Assembly: GCA_944393455.1 (NCBI GenBank)
Contig: CALYAH010000143.1
Span: forward strand, 1 to 8,107
Direction: 5' to 3'
Origin: an uncultured Clostridia bacterium
Lineage (GTDB): Bacteria > Bacillota > Clostridia > TANB77 > CAG-508
DNA: 8,107 nt
The notes under the pieces: model-generated
Told to the model about the DNA's origin: nothing
What the model saw: the letters and a program-made list of their open reading frames with translations, nothing else
Database searches by the model: none
Translations under genes and position numbers: made by a program
Shown: in pieces, positions 1-7,000 of the stretch
Position numbering within the stretch: the first letter of the stretch is position 1
Layout of the letters: each line of letters starts with the position of its first letter

Positions 1-1
1 T

Positions 2-1673
2 GTAGAAGAAATATATAATGCAGGTGACTCTGGACGTGAAGGAGAATATATCCAAAGATTAGTATTTATGATGGCAAAGCCAAATCCTAAAGCAAAAATG
101 AAAAGAGTATGGATTGATTCTCAAACAGAAGAAGAAATTTTAAGAGGAATTAGAGAGGCGAAAGACTTATCAGAATATGATAGTTTATCAGATAGTGCAT
201 ATTTAAGAGCAAAAGAAGATTATTTAATTGGAATTAATTTTTCAAGATTATTATCTATAATATATGGTAGAACATTAGCAGCGCAAATTAATGAGGAAAG
301 AGCTTCTATTTCCGTTGGAAGGGTCATGACTTGTGTGTTAGGAATGATTGTATCAAGAGAAAGAGAAATTAGAAATTTTGTAAAAACAAAGTATTATAAA
401 GTTATTCGGAGAATTTGGAGATGAAACATCAAGCTTTAAAGCAGAATGGAAAGTAAATGAAAAATCTAAAATGTTTGAATCACCAAAATTGTATAACGAA
501 TCAGGTTTTAAAAAGGAAGAAGAGGCTAAAAAATTTATTAGTGAATTGCAAGATAAAAAAGCCATTATTACAAATTTAAAAAAATCAAAGCAAAAAGAAA
601 ATGCACCACTACTATTTAATTTAGCGGAAATCCAAAACCAATGTACAAAAAGATTCAAAATCAAACCAGATGAAACATTAGAAATTATACAAAATTTATA
701 TGAAAAGAAACTAGTAACATATCCAAGAACAGATGCAAGAGTACTTTCAACAGCAGTTGCAAAAGAGATATCTAAAAATCTAAAGGGAATAACAAGAGGG
801 AGTAAAGAAGAGGAAATACAAGGATATATAAAAAAAATGGTAGAAGAAAAATATTCTACTAATTTGGTAAAAACGAAATACGTTAATGATAGCAAGATAA
901 CAGACCATTATGCTATTATTCCAACTGGCCAAGGATATGAAAACTATAATGGATTACCAGAACTACATAAACAAGTTTATAAAGTGATTGTTAAGAGATT
1001 TTTAGCTATTTTTTATCCACCAGCAGAATATAACAAAATTCAAGTAACAGTTGAAATTGAAAATAATGAGGATAAAACTGTAGAAACATTTAATTGTAGT
1101 GGAAAAGTATGTGTTAAACTAGGATTTTTAGAAATATTAAAGCCAAAATCCACAAATAAAGAACAAAATGTGGAAAACGACAACAAGAATGAGGACAAGC
1201 AGACAGATTTAGAAATACTAAAAAAATTGAAAAAGGGACAAGAGATAGAAATTAAAAATTTTGAGTTAAAAGAAGCAGAAACATCACCACCAACAAGATA
1301 CAACTCTGGTTCAATTATATTAGCTATGGAAAATGCAGGAAAGCTAATAGAAGAAGAGGAATTAAGAGAACAGATTAAGGGTGCTGGAATTGGAACAAGT
1401 GCAACTAGAGCTGAAATTATAAAAAAATTAGAAAAAATAAAATATATTGAAATTAATACTAAAACACAAATTATTACTCCTACTCAAAAAGGAGAAATAA
1501 TTTATGACATTGTTTATCGTTCAATGCCAGATATGTTAAATCCGAAATTAACAGCGAGTTGGGAAAAAGGATTGGATATGGTAGCTAAAAAAGAGATTAA
1601 CCCTAACGAATTTATGGAAAAATTAGAAAAATATATTAATTCTAAGTTTGATAAATTAGTAGTTAAAATGTAG
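2..1673 (+). CDS. topB: Type IA DNA topoisomerase (topoisomerase III-like), 5'-truncated, read through a +1 shift at CGG
   Basis: The gene enters from the left edge; its start lies outside the window. The first frame (2-406) opens with NAGDSGREGE, the second acidic motif of the Toprim domain (codons 17-46), then VGRVMTCVLG and SREREIRNF. After ATT at 404-406 the frame breaks at CGG (407-409) and would stop at TGA 422-424. Skipping C407 joins it to GGA GAA and 421 further codons, giving 556 residues here. The second part carries the catalytic tyrosine in TYPRTDAR (Tyr codon 720-722), the TopB-like stretch YNSGSIILAMENAG and the GIGTSATRAEII motif. It ends in LTASWEKGLDMV and a short helical tail with no zinc-finger cysteines. 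Family knowledge: such enzymes cleave single strands through a 5'-phosphotyrosine and relax or decatenate DNA. Topoisomerase I is the alternative, but the GREGE variant and lack of zinc fingers favour topoisomerase III. The stop codon abuts the foldback element. Treating this as one gene rests on conserved motifs on both sides of the break. Confidence 0.9.
404..410 (+). promoter_or_regulatory. Proposed +1 frameshift site 1 (ATT C GGA) in topB
   Basis: ATT (404-406) is followed by an extra C (407) and GGA (408-410). In the incoming frame the A-site codon is CGG, followed by AGA ATT TGG AGA and TGA at 422-424. Skipping C407 gives Val-Ile-Gly-Glu-Phe-Gly and opens a frame running to 1673. There is no homopolymer at the junction and no clear upstream Shine-Dalgarno-like stimulator. 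Confidence 0.75.
1665..1672 (+). repeat. Left copy of the direct repeat flanking the foldback element (candidate target-site duplication)
   Basis: AAAATGTA here is repeated at 2081-2088, exactly outside the two ends of the inverted-repeat element. The next base is G on both sides, so the duplication is either 8 bp with the element starting in G or 9 bp (AAAATGTAG). It holds the last codons of topB and two bases of its TAG stop. Confidence 0.8.
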
Positions 1674-1725
1674 TAACTGGTTAGCCTTAAACATAAATGG
1701 GAAGTATTGGTGAATTATTTAATTG
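1673..1725 (+). repeat. Left terminal inverted repeat of the foldback element
   Basis: These 53 bp pair with 2028-2080. The only mismatches are at positions 3, 10 and 13 from the outer end; the inner 40 bp are identical. The first base, G1673, also completes the TAG stop codon of topB. Confidence 0.85.
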
Positions 1726-1783
1726 TTCGGTTCAATACAATAATTAAGAATTTGTAATATAATTTCTCGAGCCTCTTTCAGAG

Positions 1784-1803
1784 TAAAATCAATAATTAAT
1801 ATA
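1784..1803 (+). repeat. Middle inverted-repeat arm, partner at 1950-1969
   Basis: TAAAATCAATAATTAATATA is perfectly complementary to 1950-1969. It is nested inside the terminal repeats and colinear with them, so it extends the same hairpin. Confidence 0.8.
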
Positions 1804-1831
1804 GATAAAAATAATCCGAATGTAACTGGAG

Positions 1832-1920
1832 TAACATTAAAACTTCTTTAATTTGCTAAATGGAGGAGCCCGAATCCTTTTGGGAGGTGCCATTTAGCAA
1901 GTTTTAGAAGTTTTTTGTTA
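1832..1920. repeat. Apical hairpin of the foldback element
   Basis: The arm at 1832-1863 (ending TTGCTAAATGG) pairs with 1890-1920 (starting CCATTTAGCAA) with a few mismatches. The apex at 1864-1889 contains CCCGAA and TTTTGGG, which can form a further small hairpin. This apex is noticeably richer in G and C than its surroundings. Confidence 0.75.
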
Positions 1921-2027
1921 CGAAAGGCAGCCGAGGTAGTAGTTTTAGATATATTAATTATTGATTTTATATGAACATTCCTCAAGAAATCATAAAACAA
2001 ATTCTAAAATATCTCCTTTCACATTCG

Positions 2028-2080
2028 CAATTAAATAATTCACCAATACTTCCCATTTATGTTTAAGTCTGACCAGTAAC
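2028..2080 (-). repeat. Right terminal inverted repeat of the foldback element
   Basis: This is the reverse complement of 1673-1725 with three mismatches in 53 bp. It ends in CCAGTAAC and is directly followed by the second copy of the flanking direct repeat. Confidence 0.85.
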
Positions 2081-2088
2081 AAAATGTA
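2081..2088 (+). repeat. Right copy of the direct repeat flanking the foldback element
   Basis: AAAATGTA is identical to 1665-1672 and lies immediately outside the element's right end. Removing the element and one repeat copy would restore topB ending in AAA ATG TAG followed by AAATTTGT. Confidence 0.8.
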
Positions 2089-2116
2089 GAAATTTGTAAA
2101 AAATAGTGCTAAATAA

Positions 2117-2145
2117 TTGACAAAAATGACACAATTTGATATAAA
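2117..2145 (+). promoter_or_regulatory. Sigma-A type promoter for the small membrane protein gene
   Basis: A perfect -35 TTGACA (2117-2122) is separated by 17 bp from a -10 TATAAA (2140-2145). Transcription would start near 2152, leaving a leader of about 20 nt that includes the AAAGGAG ribosome binding site before ATG 2174. This is the best promoter in the window, and it lies just outside the foldback element. Confidence 0.8.
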
Positions 2146-2173
2146 ATTTATATACAAAAGAAAGGAGAAAAAT

Positions 2174-2527
2174 ATGGAAGAGAAGAAATACAAATCAGTA
2201 GTAGTTATATGGGGTGGTATATTACTAATATTACAAGCATTAACACTTATTGATGCAATAGGACTTAGACCTCAAATATATAATCAATTAAACAAATTAA
2301 CTATAGCATTTATTGCAACAGGAATGATAGTAGTAATTATCGCATATATACTTCTATCTTTAGATAAGAAAAAGTCAGGACTTATTTTAGGAATTATCAT
2401 TGGAGTACTTTATATTATGACTCTTAACGTTATAAATGTTATAGCAGGTATTTTCTTTATTATTTACTGTGCTGTTATGATAAAAGGATTAGGAAAAGAA
2501 CCTAAAAAAGAGCAAGAACAAGAATAA
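2174..2527 (+). CDS. Small multi-pass membrane protein of unknown function
   Basis: This 117-residue protein starts at ATG 2174. That start is chosen over the in-frame ATG at 2117 because AAAGGAG (2161-2167) sits at the right distance and because 2117 falls within the promoter -35 box. A charged N-terminus (MEEKKYK) is followed by about four hydrophobic segments, roughly residues 8-28, 42-62, 66-84 and 86-104. A short KKK loop follows the second. The tail is strongly charged (KEPKKEQEQE) and probably cytoplasmic. I see no catalytic motif, cysteine pair or lipobox, and do not recognise a family. The gene is monocistronic, with its own promoter upstream and a strong terminator downstream. It contains no CGG codon and no frameshift. 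Confidence 0.85.
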   Translation: MEEKKYKSVVVIWGGILLILQALTLIDAIGLRPQIYNQLNKLTIAFIATGMIVVIIAYILLSLDKKKSGLILGIIIGVLYIMTLNVINVIAGIFFIIYCAVMIKGLGKEPKKEQEQE

Positions 2528-2576
2528 GGAATGATAATTTTGCAAGAGAAAATTAAAATAAATAAATTAAATTACT

Positions 2577-2618
2577 AAAGTGTTTTATATGGATTCATAT
2601 AAAATACTTTATTTTTTT
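2577..2618 (+). terminator. Rho-independent terminator after the small membrane protein gene
   Basis: A 15-bp stem (2577-2591 with 2596-2610) has one G-U pair and a GATT loop, and is followed by A and seven T (2611-2618). It ends the upstream transcript about 55 bp before mfd. The inverted arm also has a weak A-tract on its other side, but no convergent gene needs it. Confidence 0.9.
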
Positions 2619-2630
2619 GAAAAAATATAG

Positions 2631-2636
2631 TATAAT
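2631..2636 (+). promoter_or_regulatory. Candidate -10 box for the mfd operon
   Basis: A consensus TATAAT lies 36 bp before the mfd start and just after the terminator, where a new transcript must begin. The matching -35 region (about 2608-2613) overlaps the terminator and is poor, so the call rests on the -10 and its position. The TTGAAA at 2617-2622 is only 8 bp away and cannot be its partner. Confidence 0.5.
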
Positions 2637-2672
2637 ATAAGGCGTTAAAATCATTTAAGCTAGGAGAAATAA

Positions 2673-5600
2673 ATGAATACAATTTTAGGAGAGCTTGGAA
2701 AAAATGCCAAGTTCGTAGAACTGCTAAATAAAATAGAAGACAAACAAAGTCCGATAGCAATATCGGGCTTAACTGACGTGGGGTTAGTACAAATAGGAAC
2801 AGCTATTAATGAATTTAGTAAAAAACCAATTTGTATTCTTACTTATAATGAACTACAAGCAAAAAAATTATATGATGATGTCAAATATTTTACGGATAAA
2901 GTAGTATTTTTCCCAAAAAAAGAAATTGTAACTTATGATTACATTGCAGAGAGTAAAGACTTACCATATAAAAGAATTGAAGCACTAAATGAAATACAAT
3001 CTAGAAGAAATTTAATAGTAATAACAACAATAGAAGCATTAATGCAAAAACTTCCAGATAAAAAAACATTATATAAAAATGAGTTAAAATTCAAAGTTGG
3101 AGATATATATTCCTTAGAAGAAATAAAACAAAAATTAGTCAATCTTGGATATGTAAGATGTGATTTGATTGAAGGAAGAGGACAATTTAGCATTAGAGGT
3201 GGAATTGTTGACATATCTATGAATGAAAAAACAGGAATACGAATTGAATTTTGGGGAGATGAAGTAGATTCTATTCGTGATTTTAATATTTCAACTCAAA
3301 GGTCTATTAATGTAAAAGAAATGATAACAATATATCCTGCACATGAATATATTTTAGAAAATAATATTGAAACAATATGTGAAAAGATAAAAGAAGAAAA
3401 TAAAAATATTGATAATCAAGAAATAATAGAAGAAGACATTGAACAGATAAAAGCAGGAAATTATATTAGTAAAATAGATAAATATTTTAATAGTTTTTAT
3501 GAAAGTCAAAGTACATTATTAGATTATTTGAATAGTAATTATTGCATATTTTTAGATGAAATTGGTAAGATTAAACAAAGAGCTAAAAATGTAAAAAATG
3601 ACAATTATAATTTAGAAAGAAGCATGGTAGAAAAAGGAAAAATTATCCCAGAAGCAATTAAAAATATGCTAAATTTTGAATCATTGGAGCAAATTCTAGA
3701 TAAAAGACAATTAATTTATATTGAAAAACAAGATTCAGAAGCAAAAATAGAAGCGGAAAAATATAAATTTCATTATCGAGAAGTAAATTATTATAAAAGT
3801 GAAATAGAAGGATTATTTGAAGAGTTAAAAAAAGCTATTCAGGAAAAAAAGAAAATTTATATTTTATTAGAAACTAAAGAAAAAGCTAAAAAGCTAAAAA
3901 CATTATTAGAAGAAAAAGAAATAATTTGTAAGATAGAAGAAAAACTAAATCAAACAATTATTGTTAAGTCAAATGAAAGCATTATAACTATTTCGATAGG
4001 AAAGTTATCTTCTGGATTTGAAAACTATGATTTAAAACAAATTGTAATTCAAGCAGATGAGTTAATTAGTGGAGAAAAAAGAAAAAGAAGAGTAAGAAAT
4101 GTAGCTTTTAGTGAAGGAGAAAAAGTTGTATTTGCTGATTTAAAGATAGGAGATTATGTAGTACACAAAAAATATGGGATAGGTATTTATATAGGAGTAA
4201 ATACTATAAAAGCAGATGGAACAATAAAAGACTATATTAAAATAAAATATAAAAATGACGACATTTTATACATACCAACCAGTGATTTAGATTCTATTAG
4301 AAAATATATTGGTGGAGATAAAATACAACCTAAAATTAATCGACTAGGAAGCAAAGAATGGGAAAACACAAAAGCAAAAGTAAAGAAGAATTTAAGAGAA
4401 GTAGCAAGAGACCTAATTGAATTATATGCTAGAAGAGATAAGGCACAAGGATTTAGTTTTAGCAAAGATACTCCATGGCAAAGTGAATTTGAGGGGAAAT
4501 TTCCTTATCAAGAAACAGAAGATCAGCTAAGATGTATAAAAGAAAAAAAAAAAGACATGGAAAGTTCAAAACCAATGGATAGATTGCTTTGTGGTGATGT
4601 TGGATATGGCAAAACAGAGGTAGCTATTCGTGCAGCCTTTAAGGCAGTAATGGATGGAAAACAGGTAGCTTATTTAGTGCCTACTACTGTTTTAGCTAGT
4701 CAGCAATATCAAGAATTTAAAGACAGGATGAAAGATTATCCAATTAAAGTCGAAATTCTAAATCGATTTAAAAGTAAAAAATATCAAGATGAGGTTGTAA
4801 AAAAAATAAAATTAGGAGAAGTTGATATTGTAGTAGGAACACATAGGCTTCTAAGTAAAGACGTGGAATTTAAGGATTTAGGATTATTAATTATTGATGA
4901 AGAGCATCGTTTTGGAGTAAAAGATAAAGAAAAAATAAAGCAATTTAAAACAAATGTAGATGTGTTAACTATGACAGCAACACCAATTCCAAGAACAATG
5001 CATATGTCAATTGTAGGAATTCGTGATATGTCAGTTATTTATGAACCACCTCATAATAGAAGACCAGTTCAGACATATGTGCTAGAATATGATGAGGAAG
5101 TTGTAAGAGAGGCTATCACAAAAGAATTAGAAAGAGACGGACAAGTTTTTTACTTGTTTAATAATGTAGAAGGTATTGAGAGGAAAGCAAGACAAATAGC
5201 TGATTTAGTACCAGAGGCAAATGTTGTTTATGCACACGGGCAAATGACTGGAAAAAGAATAGAAGAAATTATGCAAGGATTTATAGATAGAGAGTCGAAT
5301 GTATTAGTATGTACAACAATTTTAGAATCAGGAATTGATATTCCAAATGCTAATACAATAATTGTAGAAAATGCTGATAGAATGGGATTAGCTCGGATTA
5401 TATCAAATTCGTGGAAGAGTAGGAAGAGCAGATAGACAAGCATATGCGTATATTACTTATAAAAAGGATAAATTGTTATCTGAAGTAGCAGATAAAAGGT
5501 TAAAAGCTATGAAAGAATTTACTGAATTTGGATCAGGATTTAAAATAGCAATGAGAGACTTAGAAATCCGTGGAGCCGGAAGTTTACTTCGGAGAAATAC

Positions 5601-6163
5601 AGTCAGGACACCTAGAGCAAGTAGGATATGATACTTACTGTAATTTATTAGATGAAGTTGTAAAAGAAATGAAAGGAATTGAAACAAGACCAGAAACAGA
5701 AATGCAAATAGATTTAAATGTTACAAGCTATATTCCAGACGAATATATTAGTGATTCTAATCAGAAAATTGAAGTATATCAAAATATTGCATTATGCAAA
5801 ACAGAAGAAGATATTCAAAATATTATAGATGAAATCATAGATAGATTTGGAAATATGCCAGCAGAATTAGAAAATTTAATAGATATAGCAAGAATTAAAT
5901 ATCTAAGTAAAAAATCATACATCGAAAAGATTACAAGTAGAAAAACAGCAGTTGTGTTTGCATTTCAGCCAAATCAAGGAAAAGAAAAAAATGAAATAGA
6001 TGTAGCAGAATTAGTAAGAAGATATGGTACTAAAATTAAATTTTCAGCTGGAATTAAGCCAATGATAACATTAGAAATTGGTTCTAATAATGAAAGACAA
6101 ATTTTAAACGACGTGACAGAATTTGTCAAATATTTATCAGAAAATAAAACAGATGAAATATAA
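2673..6163 (+). CDS. mfd: Transcription-repair coupling factor Mfd, read through two +1 shifts at CGG
   Basis: ATG 2673 follows AGGAG at 2662-2666. The frames 2673-5393, 5395-5589 and 5591-6163 join to 1162 residues, the normal Mfd length. Residues 1-330 form the UvrB-like module. About 485-555 is the RNA polymerase-interacting domain (KIGDYVVHKKYGIG). The translocase carries Walker A GDVGYGKT (641-648), DEEH (742-745), TATPIPRT (768-775) and LESGIDIPNAN (from 884). The first CGG falls directly before motif VI (LYQIRGRVGR); the second falls inside the TRG translocation motif (EIRGAGSLL-G). The last roughly 150 residues are the TRCF C-terminal domain. Without the shifts the product would stop at 5435, losing motif VI, TRG and the C-terminal domain, and could not work as a translocase. 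Family role: Mfd binds RNA polymerase stalled at lesions, pushes it off using ATP and recruits UvrA. It heads a run with the two methyltransferase genes, the next starting 21 bp downstream. Confidence 0.96.
5391..5397 (+). promoter_or_regulatory. Proposed +1 frameshift site 2 (GCT C GGA) in mfd, before helicase motif VI
   Basis: GCT (5391-5393) is followed by the extra C5394 and GGA (5395-5397). The unshifted frame reads CGG ATT ATA and stops at TAG 5433-5435. Skipping C gives Ala-Gly-Leu-Tyr-Gln-Ile-Arg-Gly-Arg, restoring motif VI. From memory, Mfd proteins usually have Gln where Gly appears here, so this is the one site where the restored residue is not the family consensus. Confidence 0.75.
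5587..5593 (+). promoter_or_regulatory. Proposed +1 frameshift site 3 (CTT C GGA) in mfd, inside the TRG motif
   Basis: CTT (5587-5589), extra C5590, then GGA (5591-5593). The unshifted frame stops at TGA 5629-5631. Skipping C yields GAGSLLGEIQSGH, matching the Mfd TRG region, where the glycine after Leu-Leu is strongly conserved. Confidence 0.8.
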
Positions 6164-6184
6164 TAAAAGTCAGGAGAGAGAAGA

Positions 6185-6977
6185 ATGCAAATTATATCAA
6201 GTAAAGAAAATGAGATAATAAAGCATATAAGAAAATTGAAAGATAAAAAAGAACGTGATATAAGCAATGAATATGTAATCGAAGGAATTAAATTAGTAAA
6301 AGAAGCAATTGAAGAAAAGGCAAATATTAAACAAATTATTTTGTGTGATGATTGTGAAAAGACAGAAAACATATCAAAAGAGATGATGTATGAAATTGCA
6401 AAACATGAGTGTTTATATGTAACTAATAAAATATTCAAATATTTATCAGACGTACAAACACCACAAGGAGTATTAGCAGTTGTAGAAAAAAACAATATCG
6501 ATAAGGAAATTGATTATAGTCAAGACATCATAGTAGCATTAGACGATATACAAGACCCAGGAAACTTAGGAACAATTTTAAGAACAGTAGATAGTATAGG
6601 TCTTACACAAATATTGGTATCAAAAGGAACAGCAGACAGTTATAATCCAAAAGTAGTTCGTTCTACTATGGGAGCAATTTTTAGAGTTAGAATTATAGAA
6701 TGCGAAGATTTAGCAAAAACGCTAAAAGAAATAAAGAAGCACAAATTTAAAATTGTAGTATCTTCTCTTCAAACAGAAAATAGTATTTATGATATAAATT
6801 ATAAGAAAAAAGTTATTATTATAGGAAATGAAGCCAATGGTGTAGAACAACATATACAAGAAATGGCAGATGAAAAAGTAAAAATACCAATGCTTCGGTA
6901 AAACAGAAAGCCTAAATGCATCTGTTGCTACTGGAATTATTTTATACGAATATGTGAGACAAAAGGGACAGAGCTAA
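6185..6977 (+). CDS. TrmH/SpoU-family RNA 2'-O-methyltransferase, read through a +1 shift at CGG
   Basis: ATG 6185 follows AGGAG (6172-6176), 21 bp after mfd. Codons 6185-6895 (237) join to 6897-6974 (26) to give 263 residues, typical of the family. The N-terminal part (to about residue 100) is the small substrate-binding domain (VIEGIKLVKEAIEE). The SPOUT catalytic domain has motif 1 LDDIQDPGNLGTILRT (from residue 119), motif 2 IIGNEANGV (from about 212) and motif 3 IPML-GKTESLNASVA, starting at residue 234 and split by the CGG. Without the shift the protein ends Met-Leu-Arg at TAA 6899-6901 and lacks most of motif 3, which forms the trefoil-knot SAM pocket. Family knowledge: it transfers a methyl group from SAM to a ribose 2'-OH, usually in 23S rRNA, occasionally tRNA. 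It looks close to Bacillus YsgA, and the exact target cannot be told from sequence. Confidence 0.93.
6893..6899 (+). promoter_or_regulatory. Proposed +1 frameshift site 4 (CTT C GGT) in the RNA methyltransferase, followed at once by TAA
   Basis: CTT (6893-6895), extra C6896, then GGT (6897-6899). The unshifted frame reads CGG TAA, so a stop follows directly. Skipping C restores IPMLGKTESLN, SPOUT motif 3, with its conserved glycine. This is the only site with GGT rather than GGA. Confidence 0.8.
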
Positions 6978-7000
6978 AATGTCTCAGAAAGGAAAATAAA

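Larger units (their letters stand above)
1673..2080. mobile_element. 408-bp non-coding foldback element (MITE-like) with 53-bp terminal inverted repeats
   Basis: The first 53 bases (1673-1725) match the reverse complement of the last 53 (2028-2080) at 50 positions. The symmetry continues inward: a perfect 20-bp pair (1784-1803 with 1950-1969) and a roughly 31-bp imperfect pair (1832-1863 with 1890-1920) close on a 26-base, more GC-rich apex (1864-1889). The two halves are 191 nt each, so the whole element can fold as one long imperfect hairpin. No coding region with recognisable content is present. An 8-9 bp direct repeat flanks it, as expected after transposition. The ends are GTAACTGG on the left and, inverted, GTTACTGG on the right. 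GTAA-like ends with 8-bp duplications recall IS66-type elements, but that link is weak. It is probably moved in trans by a transposase elsewhere. A structured RNA or a transcription-stopping hairpin after topB is an alternative or added role. Confidence 0.8.

Noticed and set aside
353..895. Minus-strand open frame of 180 codons opposite topB
   Set aside because: It lies antisense to conserved topoisomerase codons, has a low-complexity Phe/Ser/Leu-rich translation typical of reversed AT-rich genes, and has no ribosome binding site.
471..1673. Independent gene starting at ATG 471
   Set aside because: There is no ribosome binding site, and the open frame extends upstream to the CGG site with topoisomerase sequence. 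It is the continuation of topB.
1767..1935. Pseudoknot pairing CTCGAGCCTCTTTC (1767-1780) with GAAAGG...CGAG (1922-1935) in the foldback element
   Set aside because: The complementarity is partial and out of order with the nested hairpin. The colinear foldback explains the region better.
5570..6163. Independent gene starting at ATG 5570 encoding a TRCF domain protein
   Set aside because: The first codons before 5591 are out-of-frame noise. The Mfd homology starts exactly after C5590, so this is the Mfd C-terminus.
5974..6495. Minus-strand open frame of 173 codons spanning the mfd/methyltransferase junction
   Set aside because: It is antisense to two conserved genes and has a Phe/Ile/Ser-rich shadow composition.
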